64,000 nt of DNA from Gelidibacter japonicus (GCF_010725055.1 NZ_BJKB01000001.1:1-64000); one strand, 5' to 3'; numbered from the stretch's first letter, positions 1 through 8,999 are shown. The notes: generated by a model from the sequence alone, not told the origin. Program-made: numbers and translations.

Positions 1-2
1 CC

Positions 3-92
3 TGTGCATATGGTATTGAAAACATGCAAATGCAAGGGGCAATTGCAATATTTACGGTGAACCTGAAAAGAATCCTTAGATTGGCCGTATAA
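3..92 (+). CDS. 3' end of a CDS cut by the window edge, probably a transposase
   Basis: Frame 3 is open from the window edge to a TAA at 90-92 and gives 29 residues (start CAYGIENMQMQGAIAIF, end NLKRILRLAV). A late helix ending in NLKR-like residues is typical of the C-terminus of DDE transposases of IS1182/IS4-like elements, where the last helix packs on the catalytic core. That resemblance is from memory and the fragment is short. No methionine start can be placed because the gene begins outside the window. It could be another protein. Confidence 0.4.
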   Translation, partial: CAYGIENMQMQGAIAIFTVNLKRILRLAV

Positions 93-187
93 AAAGGAGA
101 ATCGTGCAATAATAGCTGGATACGGTGAAATAATGCCTTTTAAGGTTGTGGTAAAGCCTAATCAGCTTCGTCAAAACAGATCCAAAA

Positions 188-231
188 AAAGAAGCGATAA
201 AATAAATTTTGGTTTATTTTATCGCTTCTTT
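188..231. terminator. Strong hairpin terminator, bidirectional
   Basis: A 19-bp perfect inverted repeat (arms 188-206 and 213-231, 6-nt TTTTGG loop). A run of seven A at 184-190 becomes a U-tract on the minus strand, so it should end the protease gene at 293. On the plus strand it may also end the transcript entering from the left edge. A weaker GGCCTC/GAGGGC hairpin followed by nine T lies at 267-294. Confidence 0.8.
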
Positions 232-292
232 AAAGTAATCACTAAAAATGAGATGCTTTTTCAGTGGCCTCCATTTTTTGAGGGCTTTTTTT

Positions 293-1618
293 TTACAATA
301 AACTTTCCAATTTAAAATGAAAGGTCATAATTACACCATCCCTATCTATCTTGAGTTTAATAAGCTTACCTTGTTGTGCCCGAAAGAACGAATTGACCTC
401 TTGCAGTTTATAATTATGGACCTCCTTATTATTAATGGTCAAAATAACATCTCCCAACATTAAGCCTGCTCTTTCAGCCGGCGAATTGGCTCTCAATTCA
501 ACAATTCTGAAAGCGGGTTTAAGGGTAAACTTATAAGCTTCTATTACGGAAAGTCTCGACAGCTCTTCATTGGACTGGTCATTTTTGAATTGAGAACCCT
601 GATCTCTCTCCTTAACCACTCTAACTCCATCCTGCTCCAATACAATGCCACTTTTATTGTATTCAAACGGATCATTGAAATATCTGTTCTTCTTAAAAGT
701 AACTTTCGAGTTCTTAAAATCCATAACAATATTGAACCGCTTTAACAATTCTCCTGCCATGCTACCACTTCTCGCTTTAAATTTTCTAGCAAAACTAACA
801 GCTGCAGAGTCCGGATAAGCAACATTTAGGTTGTGGACATGAAAACCATTTATGCTAAAACGTTTTAATTTTGATCGTTTACCGTGAACGCTTCCGCTTA
901 ATCCTTTTCCTAAAAAATCTATAAAAAAATTACCATTTTCAGGGATCAATCCCAAGGATTCATTTTCAAACAGCCACAGCGCATCACTCCCACCAGAATC
1001 CATCAGCAATTTTACGGGAACTTCTTCTCCTTTTACTTCAACTATGGCGTCAATAAATGGCTTGTTATTAAACAAAGTCAGATTTAAAGTTTCACAGTTT
1101 CTACAGGTTTTATACTTGTAGGTATCAGGATTATTCAACCTAATAAACTTGGAACCATAATTGATTTCAACAATAAAATCCTTAAATATATCATACCCAA
1201 TAATTCCATGGACTGGAATGCCCAATCGAGGTGTGAAATTTATGGTTTCATCAGAAATTATAAACACATCCTGATTGACGTTTATGGCCTCACCAATTTT
1301 AAAGATATTATTTCTCGATTTTAACGCTACTGTAGATTCCCCATCTCCCAAACCTCTCAAGTAGATGCTTTCTACGTCTTTCAATTTTAAAGAATCTGAT
1401 GAGTTGATAATATTGAACAGTATGGGCTTGCTAACTCCAGAATCAAAAATGAATGATAACTTTACCTTATTTATTTCTACAGGAATAATAATGAGATTGT
1501 CAATAAGTTGAAACTTGACCTTTGTACGTTCGGACCGGGTCAAACGAAAACCATTCTGCGAAAAAGATTGTCCGCAAAACAAAACGATACAAAAAATGGT
1601 AAAATATCTCTTAATCAT
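293..1618 (-). CDS. Secreted retropepsin-like aspartyl protease with C-terminal PDZ domain
   Basis: 441 aa with a Sec signal peptide (MIKRYFTIFCIVLFCGQSFSQ, cleaved after about residue 20). Two aspartic-protease-like halves follow: the first has FIFDSG at about 55-60 and the second has LLMDSGG at about 204-210. The two DSG motifs would provide the paired catalytic aspartates of a clan AA (pepsin/retropepsin) enzyme. The last 90 residues form a PDZ domain (NSPAERAGLMLGDVILTING-like segment) that would bind peptide C-termini. Proteins of this build are common in Bacteroidota and are predicted periplasmic or surface proteases; substrates are unknown. It is a single gene on the minus strand, divergent from the aminotransferase, ending at the hairpin at 188-231. 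Confidence 0.8.
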   Translation of the reverse strand: MIKRYFTIFCIVLFCGQSFSQNGFRLTRSERTKVKFQLIDNLIIIPVEINKVKLSFIFDSGVSKPILFNIINSSDSLKLKDVESIYLRGLGDGESTVALKSRNNIFKIGEAINVNQDVFIISDETINFTPRLGIPVHGIIGYDIFKDFIVEINYGSKFIRLNNPDTYKYKTCRNCETLNLTLFNNKPFIDAIVEVKGEEVPVKLLMDSGGSDALWLFENESLGLIPENGNFFIDFLGKGLSGSVHGKRSKLKRFSINGFHVHNLNVAYPDSAAVSFARKFKARSGSMAGELLKRFNIVMDFKNSKVTFKKNRYFNDPFEYNKSGIVLEQDGVRVVKERDQGSQFKNDQSNEELSRLSVIEAYKFTLKPAFRIVELRANSPAERAGLMLGDVILTINNKEVHNYKLQEVNSFFRAQQGKLIKLKIDRDGVIMTFHFKLESLL

Positions 1619-1741
1619 CCTAATCGAAGCTAGAGTAATACCAATTTACAAATCTTTAGGCCCAAATTCATTTTTTACATGACGATTTTCAAAAATCTTT
1701 GAGATAATTTTCAGAACTTTACCCTCTTAAACATTCAGTTC

Positions 1742-2932
1742 ATGCCGAAAATTTCAAAAAAAGGTCAGATGATGCCCTCATCTCCAATAAGAAAGTTAGT
1801 CCCTTATGCCGAACAAGCCTATAAGGATGGAAAAACAGTCTATCATTTAAATATTGGACAACCTGATATCAAAACTCCTGAAATCGCCCTCGACGCGGTT
1901 AGAGTGCATTCTTTGGATATTCTAGCCTACACCCGATCTGAAGGATCAGAGGAATATAGAAAAAAGATAGCGCAATACTACGCCAAAAACAATATCAATG
2001 TGGACCACAGTGATATCATTGTAACCACAGGCGGCAGTGAAGCCTTGTTGTTTGCTTTTGGAAGCGTGATGGATTCTGACGATGAAATCATAATCCCAGA
2101 ACCATTTTATGCCAATTACAACGGATTTTCAACAGCCTCTGATGTTAAAGTGGTCCCGGTTATTTCTAAAATAGACGATAATTTTGCTCTGCCACCCATT
2201 GAAGAATTTGAAAGGTTGATAACAGATAAAACCAAGGCTATTTTAATTTGCAACCCTGGAAACCCTACTGGATATCTCTATTCCAAAGAAGAAATCAAAC
2301 AACTGGCAGCAATTATAAAGAAGCATGATCTGTTTCTTATTGCTGATGAAGTGTACAGAGAGTTTGTTTACGACGGCAACGAATTTTATTCCATTATGCA
2401 GGAAGAGGGGCTCGAGGATCATGCCATTATAATTGATTCTGTATCAAAACGCTATAGTATGTGTGGCGCACGAATTGGCTACTTGGTCTCTAAGAACAAA
2501 GAAGTCATTTCAACAGCGTTAAAGTTCGCACAGGCGCGATTGAGCCCTCCTACGTTGGCACAAATTGCAAGTGAAGCTGCATTGGATACACCCCAAAGTT
2601 ATTTTGATGACGTTATTAAAGAATATAGTAAACGAAGAAACATCCTCATCAGGGAGTTGAAAAAAATTGATGGCCTCAAGGTTGCAGAACCAAAAGGTGC
2701 CTTTTATTGCATTGTGGAATTGCCAGTTAAAAGCGCTGATCATTTTGCACAATGGCTTTTGGAAAGTTATGAACATCATAAGGAAACTGTCATGGTTGCA
2801 CCGGCGGCAGGATTTTATTCAACACCTAATGTAGGATTAAATCAAATTAGGATAGCCTACGTGCTCAATGAAGAAAGTTTGATTAAAGCCGTTTCCATTT
2901 TAAAAGAAGCCTTGAAAGTTTACCCTAATTAG
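1742..2932 (+). CDS. PLP-dependent aminotransferase, class I/II (aspartate aminotransferase family)
   Basis: 396 aa, fold type I, cytoplasmic. Visible signatures are the phosphate-loop TTGGSEAL (95-102), NPGNPTG (171-177), ADEVY (201-205, Asp202 to the pyridine nitrogen) and SVSKRYSMCGARIGY with Lys236 as the PLP-binding lysine. The length is normal for the AspC-like Ib/Ig group. The substrate cannot be decided by eye: aspartate, alanine or aromatic donors are all possible. Its TAG stop shares one base with the GTG start of murB, so the two are probably co-translated. Confidence 0.85.
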   Translation: MPKISKKGQMMPSSPIRKLVPYAEQAYKDGKTVYHLNIGQPDIKTPEIALDAVRVHSLDILAYTRSEGSEEYRKKIAQYYAKNNINVDHSDIIVTTGGSEALLFAFGSVMDSDDEIIIPEPFYANYNGFSTASDVKVVPVISKIDDNFALPPIEEFERLITDKTKAILICNPGNPTGYLYSKEEIKQLAAIIKKHDLFLIADEVYREFVYDGNEFYSIMQEEGLEDHAIIIDSVSKRYSMCGARIGYLVSKNKEVISTALKFAQARLSPPTLAQIASEAALDTPQSYFDDVIKEYSKRRNILIRELKKIDGLKVAEPKGAFYCIVELPVKSADHFAQWLLESYEHHKETVMVAPAAGFYSTPNVGLNQIRIAYVLNEESLIKAVSILKEALKVYPN

Positions 2933-3945
2933 TGAATATTCAAGAAAACATATCATTAAAGCCCTATAACACTTTTGGGTTGGATGCCCGTGCAAAATAT
3001 TTTGTGACGGTTAAGAGCATTCAAGCCTTAAAGGAGGCCGTAAGTTTGGACAACTATCCCGAAAAATTCATTCTTGGTGGTGGAAGCAATATGCTTCTCA
3101 CTAAAAATTTAGATTGTTTGGTAGTTCATTTGGCCTTAAAGGGCATCGAAGTTATTGACGAAGACGATGACAACGTCCTCGTCAAGGCATATGCTGGCGA
3201 AAATTGGCATCAGTTTGTGTTATGGTGTCTAGATCAGAATTATGGGGGTATAGAAAATCTATCCTTAATTCCGGGTAACGTGGGTACCGCTCCCATTCAA
3301 AATATTGGTGCGTATGGCGTAGAATTAAAAGACGTTTTCGAGTCTTGTGATGCGCTGAACATAAGTACAAAAAAAATTGAAACGTTTTCGAAAGACGCGT
3401 GTCAATTTGGGTACCGGGAATCGGTGTTCAAGCAAGAGAAAAAGCACAGTCACATTATAATAAGCACCACTTTGAAATTGAGCAAGCGTCAGCACCAATT
3501 GCATACAGAGTATGGTGCAATTACTAATGAATTAGAAGCCATGGGTATTACAGATCCTACGATTCAAGACATTTCCAAGGCAGTAATCTCGATTAGGGAA
3601 AGCAAACTTCCAAACCCCAAAGAGATTGGAAATAGTGGTAGTTTTTTTAAGAATCCTGTGATTTCCAACTCCCAATTTGAAAAGCTCAAAATCAATTTTC
3701 CAGACATTCCGAGCTATGTAGTATCAACAAAAGAAGTAAAAATACCTGCAGGTTGGCTGATTGAAAAAGCAGGGTTCAAAGGCAAGACCTTTAATAATTA
3801 CGGGGTTCATAAAAAACAAGCCTTGGTACTAGTCAATTATGGAGATGCTAAGGGATCAGATATTCTTAAATTGGCGACACTGATTCAAAAGACAATTGAT
3901 CGAATTTTTGGAATTTCTATAGAAACCGAAGTGAACATCATATAA
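2932..3945 (+). CDS. murB: UDP-N-acetylenolpyruvoylglucosamine reductase MurB
   Basis: 337 aa with a GTG start that overlaps the preceding stop by one base. MurB reduces UDP-GlcNAc-enolpyruvate to UDP-MurNAc with NADPH and FAD, the second committed step of peptidoglycan synthesis. The N-terminal FAD domain has NTFGLDARAKYF and ILGGGSNML; later segments are ENLSLIPGNVGTAPIQNIGAYG and the active-site block NSGSFFKNP (Ser229 region). Length and the YRESVFK segment fit the longer E. coli-like type I enzyme. The cell must make peptidoglycan, consistent with the VanY-type carboxypeptidase at 38561. Confidence 0.95.
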   Translation: MNIQENISLKPYNTFGLDARAKYFVTVKSIQALKEAVSLDNYPEKFILGGGSNMLLTKNLDCLVVHLALKGIEVIDEDDDNVLVKAYAGENWHQFVLWCLDQNYGGIENLSLIPGNVGTAPIQNIGAYGVELKDVFESCDALNISTKKIETFSKDACQFGYRESVFKQEKKHSHIIISTTLKLSKRQHQLHTEYGAITNELEAMGITDPTIQDISKAVISIRESKLPNPKEIGNSGSFFKNPVISNSQFEKLKINFPDIPSYVVSTKEVKIPAGWLIEKAGFKGKTFNNYGVHKKQALVLVNYGDAKGSDILKLATLIQKTIDRIFGISIETEVNII

Positions 3946-4171
3946 AAAGGCCCCAACACAACAGCTGAAGCCTTAAAATAATTCCTGCAGTGTCAAATGA
4001 AAAAGCTATTAATCAATTTTCTTAAAAAGAAGAAATTTAGACACTACCGATATACAAACAATATTTTAATAATAAAGTAGTTTATTTGTAATTTTACCAC
4101 CTTAATATGATATACGTCCAAAAAACATATTTGGACTTTTTAAACCTTAAATTAAATTAAATTTTAACTTT

Positions 4172-4699
4172 TTGAGCTATTCACTAGAAGAACATATTGT
4201 CGAACTTCTTGAAAAAGGAGACAAAGCTGCCCTTAATTTACTTTATGAAAATTATTCTGACAGCCTCTATGGCGTTATTTTAAAAATAACCAAGAATGAG
4301 GAGCTCGCACAAGACGCATTGCAGGAAAGTTTCGTGAAGATCTGGAAAAACTCGAAAAAATACGATTCAAAAAAAGCAAAACTCTTTACCTGGCTCTACA
4401 GAATAGCACGCAATACAGCTATTGATAAACTGAGAAGTTTCAATAATCGTTTCAGTAAAGAAGTCCAAATTGACAAATCAGACGTATATATTCTACCAAC
4501 CTCAAGTTTAAATCAAGATGTTATTGATTTGAAAGAGCACGTTACGAAACTAGAAGAGAAGTATCAAATAGTATTAAATGCCCTGTTTTTTGAGGGCATG
4601 ACGCAACAAGAAGCTAGTGAAGAACTAGATATTCCATTAGGTACTATAAAATCTAGGTTGAAAATCGGTTTGAGAGACTTACGAAAACTCTTCAACTAA
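4172..4699 (+). CDS. ECF RNA polymerase sigma factor
   Basis: 175 aa with sigma-70 region 2 (about 10-85; ENEELAQDALQESFVKIWK and the -10-binding TWLYRIARNTAIDKLR) and region 4 (about 115-175, helix-turn-helix at QEASEELDIPLGTIKSRLK). The start must be the TTG at 4172: an in-frame TAA lies 21 nt upstream, no ATG occurs before the domain, and region 2 begins within a dozen residues. The next gene, 24 nt downstream, encodes a membrane anti-sigma factor, so this sigma is probably held inactive at the inner membrane until a signal releases it. The regulon is unknown. Confidence 0.9.
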   Translation: MSYSLEEHIVELLEKGDKAALNLLYENYSDSLYGVILKITKNEELAQDALQESFVKIWKNSKKYDSKKAKLFTWLYRIARNTAIDKLRSFNNRFSKEVQIDKSDVYILPTSSLNQDVIDLKEHVTKLEEKYQIVLNALFFEGMTQQEASEELDIPLGTIKSRLKIGLRDLRKLFN

Positions 4700-4723
4700 A
4701 GAACAGTTTAAAGTTTAGAAAAA

Positions 4724-5527
4724 ATGGAAAAAAATTTACAAATTTTTATGGATTCGGGCCTATTGGATAGCTATATCTTAGGCACCACAACTCCTGATGA
4801 AAATTTAGAAGTTGAAAGCTATATTGCTGAATTTCCTGAAGTAAAAGCTGAGTACGAGAGGCTTCAAGATAATTTGGAAATCTTAGCGAAGGCAAATACG
4901 GTAGAAGCTCCAAAGTATATATTAGACGCTATTATTAAAGAAATTTCAGAGGAGACTCCGGTTATTCAAATGAATGCATCCCCAGTACATCATCGTACTC
5001 CATGGTATAGTATTGCGGCAAGTATAGCAGCATTTATTTTTGCTGGTACAGCTTTCTTACTCTATGAGCAAAATATATCGCTAAATCACGAAAACCAAGT
5101 GGTTGTTGAAGAGATCTTTGACCTTAGAAGCGATATTGAAGACAATAACAAAAAACTCGAGAACGTCATGCTTCAATTTATGAAATTGAACAACCCGGAA
5201 ACGGAAAAGTATGTTTTAAGAGGAAATTCAAGAGCTAAAGACCTTAAAACTGTGGCATATATCAACGCTGTAGATAAAACATCGATGATTGATGTGGTTT
5301 CATTACCAAAGCTTCCTGAGAATCAGACTTATCAAATTTGGGCCGAATTGCAAGATAGAATGGTCAATCTCGGTATTTTAGATGAATCAGAGCGTAAGCT
5401 CAAGACCATTCCATATATGGAAGATGCACTCGGATTGAGCATTACGATTGAGCAGAAAGTGGGTTCCAAGATCAACAAGGCACATGCTGAAAACTCTGTA
5501 GCGGAAATCACACTAAAAAACAATTAG
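4724..5527 (+). CDS. Membrane anti-sigma factor with RskA-type C-terminal domain
   Basis: 267 aa. The N-terminal 75 residues form a short zinc-less anti-sigma-like helical domain (DSYILGTTTPDENLEVESYI), followed by one transmembrane helix (about 92-112, WYSIAASIAAFIFAGTAFLL), a coiled-coil stretch (about 115-150) and a periplasmic RskA-like domain (about 160-267, with LPENQTYQIWAEL and the MVNLGILD segment). In RskA/SigK systems the cytoplasmic domain binds the sigma factor and proteolysis releases it. Adjacency to the sigma gene supports the same role here. The signal sensed is not visible. Confidence 0.85.
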   Translation: MEKNLQIFMDSGLLDSYILGTTTPDENLEVESYIAEFPEVKAEYERLQDNLEILAKANTVEAPKYILDAIIKEISEETPVIQMNASPVHHRTPWYSIAASIAAFIFAGTAFLLYEQNISLNHENQVVVEEIFDLRSDIEDNNKKLENVMLQFMKLNNPETEKYVLRGNSRAKDLKTVAYINAVDKTSMIDVVSLPKLPENQTYQIWAELQDRMVNLGILDESERKLKTIPYMEDALGLSITIEQKVGSKINKAHAENSVAEITLKNN

Positions 5528-5574
5528 TTTTATTTAAAGATCAAAATAACAATCACTCATTGTTTTATTGAAAA

Positions 5575-5614
5575 TAATAAAGAGGCTGCCTAAAAAGGTG
5601 GCCTCCGTTATTTT
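5575..5614 (+). terminator. Terminator of the sigma/anti-sigma operon
   Basis: The hairpin GAGGC(5582-5586)...GCCTC(5601-5605) is extended by flanking AATAA/TTATT and followed by TTATTTT. It lies 48 nt after the anti-sigma stop. Confidence 0.65.
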
Positions 5615-5877
5615 ATAATAATCAGGTATAAAGGACATATTGTACGGCGATCATGTACCAGTTGCTTTTTCATAGTGTGGAATTAAAAACAGAATTGAGA
5701 TGTAGTTGGATTGGAACACCAATCAATTCGTCAAAATCAACCCAATTCAATGACTTCCCTGTCAGCTTTTTCAATGTTTTTTGAACAGTACAATGTGAGC
5801 TAAATCAAAAAATAAGCTTCTTATAAAGTTATCGCAGATGTAGTCATCAGATAACTGAAAATATTCCAAAAAACCTG
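5615..5877. other. Intergenic stretch with no gene seen
   Basis: Between the anti-sigma terminator and the promoter of the next gene (the whole gap is 373 bases). No open frame with plausible composition, no tRNA-like fold and no repeat shared with other parts of the window was found. Confidence 0.6.
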
Positions 5878-5885
5878 TATCTTTG
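5878..5885 (+). promoter_or_regulatory. -7 promoter element TATCTTTG
   Basis: Exact match to the Bacteroidota TAnnTTTG -7 box, 15 nt before the ATG of the small four-Cys membrane protein. No good TTTG -33 element at the usual distance. Confidence 0.55.
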
Positions 5886-5900
5886 TATAAAATTTAACTG

Positions 5901-6104
5901 ATGAAACTTTTATTCATTACACTCATCCTTTTAGGTCTTGGGGTTGCTGGTATTGCTATAAAAATATGGGCAAAAAAAGACGGTAAATTTGCTGGAACTT
6001 GTGCTAGTCAGAATCCCATGCTTAATAAAGAGGGCGAATCGTGCGGCTTCTGCGGTAAAACACCTGATCAATTTGAAAACTGTAACGAACCTCAACACTC
6101 TTAG
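5901..6104 (+). CDS. Small membrane protein with four cysteines, NqrM-like
   Basis: 67 aa: one N-terminal transmembrane helix (about 2-23) followed by a basic patch and a short soluble tail with exactly four Cys (C34, C48, C51, C61; the middle part reads SCGFCGKTPDQFENC). NqrM (DUF539) of Vibrio harveyi has the same plan: one helix, four Cys, with Cys33 essential, and is needed to assemble Na+-NQR, probably by delivering iron to the Cys4 site between NqrD and NqrE. The present window also encodes the whole NQR (53312-59443). The role is inferred, because sequence identity to NqrM could not be measured and the gene is not next to nqr or apbE. The GT2 gene starts 6 nt downstream. Confidence 0.55.
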   Translation: MKLLFITLILLGLGVAGIAIKIWAKKDGKFAGTCASQNPMLNKEGESCGFCGKTPDQFENCNEPQHS

Positions 6105-6110
6105 CGGTTA

Positions 6111-7223
6111 ATGATTGTTTTTTATGTGCTTTTCTACATCTTTGTTGTAGTCATTCTTGTTCAATTGTTCTTTTACGCTTATGTTTTCTCTAAGGTCAAA
6201 CAGAAAAGCCATAGCAATATCTCCACCGATAGGCCTTTTATTTCCGTAATTGTCTGTGCGAAAAATGAAGCCAACAATTTAGAGAAATTTCTGCCTTCCA
6301 TTTTAAATCAAGATTATCCAGACTTCGAGGTGGTATTGATCAACGACAGTTCTACCGATGGCACATTGAGAGTTATGGAGCGCTTTAAGGCAATGCATAG
6401 CAATATAAAAATTGTCAACGTCAAAAACATCGAAGCGTTTTGGGGCAACAAAAAATACGCACTTACTTTAGGCATTAAAGCCGCAACACACAACCACCTT
6501 TTATTTACCGATGCCGATTGCAAACCTGTTTCCAATCAGTGGATCGCGGAGATGAGCAGATGTTTTTCAAAGGATCATCGCATTGTTTTGGGCTATGGTG
6601 CCTATGCAAAAGTGAAGAAGTCATTTATAAATAAATTGATTCGCTTTGACACCTTAATGACTGCCGTACAATATTTTTCATATTCCAGGTTAGGCCAACC
6701 ATTTATGGGTGTTGGTAGAAATTTAGCTTATACCAAAGAGTTGTTTTTTGAGGCAAGAGGTTTTATGGATCATATGCATATCAAATCAGGTGATGATGAT
6801 CTCTTTGTAAATCAAATTGCCACAGCGGAGAACACAGTCATTTGTTTGTCGAAAAACAGCTTTACTGAATCCCCTTCAAAAAAATCATATAGTGATTGGA
6901 TCATTCAGAAACGCAGACATATCACTACCGCTAAACATTACAAATTAAGGCACAAGGCAATGCTGACTTTGTTTTACCTATCGCAGTTTTTGTTTTTAAC
7001 ATTAAGTATCGCCCTAATCAGCACTCTGTTTTATTGGGAAGTTGTGGTTGGTTTAATTAGTTTAAGGTATATAGTTTTATTTATCACCCTGACTTTAGCA
7101 GCTAAAAAATTAGAAGAGAAAGATTTGATTCCATTATTTCCAATTCTCGAAATATTTTTAATTGTGTCCCAATTCTCTATCTTTATAAAAAATCTCATCT
7201 CAAAACCAAATCGTTGGAAATAA
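6111..7223 (+). CDS. Membrane-bound glycosyltransferase family 2
   Basis: 370 aa. An N-terminal helix (1-27) is followed by a GT-A domain: RPFISVIVCAKNEANNLEKFL at about 41, VLINDSSTDGT, the DxD-like LLFTDADCKP, a GDDDLF acceptor-site motif and QKRRH near residue 265 (the Q/RxxRW-like element of processive or membrane GT2 enzymes). Two or three C-terminal helices follow. It would move a sugar from a nucleotide donor to a lipid or polymer; donor and product cannot be told. The last 10 bases overlap the following sigma factor gene, which suggests one transcript. Confidence 0.85.
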   Translation: MIVFYVLFYIFVVVILVQLFFYAYVFSKVKQKSHSNISTDRPFISVIVCAKNEANNLEKFLPSILNQDYPDFEVVLINDSSTDGTLRVMERFKAMHSNIKIVNVKNIEAFWGNKKYALTLGIKAATHNHLLFTDADCKPVSNQWIAEMSRCFSKDHRIVLGYGAYAKVKKSFINKLIRFDTLMTAVQYFSYSRLGQPFMGVGRNLAYTKELFFEARGFMDHMHIKSGDDDLFVNQIATAENTVICLSKNSFTESPSKKSYSDWIIQKRRHITTAKHYKLRHKAMLTLFYLSQFLFLTLSIALISTLFYWEVVVGLISLRYIVLFITLTLAAKKLEEKDLIPLFPILEIFLIVSQFSIFIKNLISKPNRWK

Positions 7224-7759
7224 AAGAAATCATTAAAAAGGCAAAAAAAAATGACCAATCAGCATTTAATGCCTTGTTGGATTTTTTTTGGAATGATGTC
7301 TACGGTTTTCAATTGAAGCGAACTGAAAATGAAAATGATGCCGAAGATATCGCCATTCAAACATTTTCTAAGGCATTCGACAAAATTGGGACGTATAATG
7401 AAGAATACGAATTTAAGACTTGGTTGCTTACCATCTCTAAAAATATTCATATTGATTTAATAAGGAAACGAAAGTCCTCTATTCAAAATAGATCAAGCCG
7501 TAAAGACCATGAAGATTTTCATAATATTATCGATGAGTCTCCTTCTCCTGAAGACAAACTGATCACCGAACAGAATTTAGCCAAGTTGCTTCGGGATATT
7601 AAAAAACTCAAACCACATTATCAAGAAGTGATCAATTTAAGATACTTTCAGGAATTATCTTATAAGGAAATATCCGAAGAGCTTAACGAACCAATAAATA
7701 ACGTTAAGGTCAAGCTTTTAAGAGCAAAAAAATTACTGGCAGATATAATAATTAAATAA
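7214..7759 (+). CDS. ECF RNA polymerase sigma factor
   Basis: 181 aa; region 2 (about 14-85: NENDAEDIAIQTFSKAFDKI and TWLLTISKNIHIDLIRK) and region 4 (about 125-181: YQEVINLRYFQELSYKEISEEL). The start is TTG at 7214, inside the end of the glycosyltransferase gene; region 2 begins directly after it and no in-frame ATG precedes it. Unlike the sigma factor at 4172 there is no anti-sigma neighbour; the gene 3 nt downstream is an Nramp-like transporter. Regulon unknown. Confidence 0.85.
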   Translation: MEIKEIIKKAKKNDQSAFNALLDFFWNDVYGFQLKRTENENDAEDIAIQTFSKAFDKIGTYNEEYEFKTWLLTISKNIHIDLIRKRKSSIQNRSSRKDHEDFHNIIDESPSPEDKLITEQNLAKLLRDIKKLKPHYQEVINLRYFQELSYKEISEELNEPINNVKVKLLRAKKLLADIIIK

Positions 7760-7761
7760 CC

Positions 7762-8976
7762 GTGAACATCAGTTTTAAAAAATTAGGACCTGGTTTATTG
7801 TTTGCCGGAGCTGCTATTGGTGTTTCCCATTTAGTGCAATCTACTCGAGCTGGTGCCGATTTTGGTTATGGTCTTATTTGGGCCCTTTTGTTGGTCCATA
7901 TTTTTAAATACCCATTTTTTCAATTTGCTCCAAGATATGCTTTGGCAACTGGGGAAAGCCTATTGGATGGCTATAAGAAAATGGGCAAGGGAGTCTTATT
8001 TGCTTATTTCATCCTCACATTTACGACCATGTTTACCATCCAAACTACGGTAACCATTGTTACGGCAGGCATTGCTTCCACTCTTTTTGGAAATCTGATT
8101 TCAACAGAAATATGGGCCGTTATTATTCTTTCAATTTGTGCTCTTATTTTGATCAAAGGCAAATACAGCTTTCTTGATCAAATAATGAAAGTCATTGTCA
8201 TTACATTAACTATAAGCACCTTAATTGCTGTTGTTCTTGCTCTAAACTCAAACCCACATGCGCTTTCATTCAAACAGATACTACCAGAGAACACTTTGGA
8301 AATTAGTTTTTTGATTGCATTCATGGGTTGGATGCCTGCACCTTTGGACGTTTCAGTATGGCAATCACTTTGGGCTTTGGAAAAACGTAAAGTGAACAAC
8401 ACTTATAACGTCAAATCTTCGCTTTTCGATTTTAATGTAGGCTATTTGGCAACCATTATTATTGGCCTGGGATTTATGGCTCTTGGTGCCTTGGTAATGT
8501 TTCAAAGCGGCTCCACATTTAGTGATAAAGCTGGCGAATTTTCCAATCAGTTAATCTCAATGTACACCAAAAGCTTAGGAAACTGGGCTTATCTTATTAT
8601 CGGCATTGCCGCATTTACGACCATGTTTAGCACCACATTGACCACATTGGACGCCTCGCCAAGAACAATGGCCAAAACAACTGAATTGCTTTTTGGCCAT
8701 TCTTCAAAACGGAATTACCTGTTATGGATCGGTATTTTAATTGCCGGAACTGTTTCTATTTACTTCTTTTTGGGTTCGGAAATGGGTTTGCTCATAAAAG
8801 TCGCCACTATCATATCTTTTTTGACAGCCCCGTTTTATGCCATTATCAATTATAAGCTCATCAGTAGTAAACATACTCCTGTTGAATGGCGTCCTTCCCG
8901 AAAAATACATGTATTAAGTTGGTTGGGAATTCTCTTTTTAATTGGATTTAGCCTTTGGTATCTGACCACTCTATAA
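7762..8976 (+). CDS. Nramp-family (SLC11-like) membrane transporter, divergent
   Basis: 404 aa with about 11 hydrophobic segments. It starts at GTG, 3 nt after the sigma factor stop. The N-terminal GPGLLFAGAAIG and overall layout are those of Nramp proteins, H+-coupled divalent-metal importers. However, the TM1 metal motif DPGN is replaced by an IGVSH segment (about 19-23), and the TM6 motif MPH by WMPAPLD (190-196). The canonical Mn/Fe ligands are therefore missing, so the cargo may not be a transition metal; calling it MntH would be unsafe. Cotranscription with an ECF sigma factor is likely from spacing. Confidence 0.75.
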   Translation: MNISFKKLGPGLLFAGAAIGVSHLVQSTRAGADFGYGLIWALLLVHIFKYPFFQFAPRYALATGESLLDGYKKMGKGVLFAYFILTFTTMFTIQTTVTIVTAGIASTLFGNLISTEIWAVIILSICALILIKGKYSFLDQIMKVIVITLTISTLIAVVLALNSNPHALSFKQILPENTLEISFLIAFMGWMPAPLDVSVWQSLWALEKRKVNNTYNVKSSLFDFNVGYLATIIIGLGFMALGALVMFQSGSTFSDKAGEFSNQLISMYTKSLGNWAYLIIGIAAFTTMFSTTLTTLDASPRTMAKTTELLFGHSSKRNYLLWIGILIAGTVSIYFFLGSEMGLLIKVATIISFLTAPFYAIINYKLISSKHTPVEWRPSRKIHVLSWLGILFLIGFSLWYLTTL

Positions 8977-8999
8977 TGTATATTTTCAAATTTACTTTG

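Noticed and set aside
133-315. 60-codon frame on the plus strand
   Set aside because: It runs through the terminator hairpin at 188-231 and a T-run, and its composition (Phe-rich) is that of non-coding sequence.
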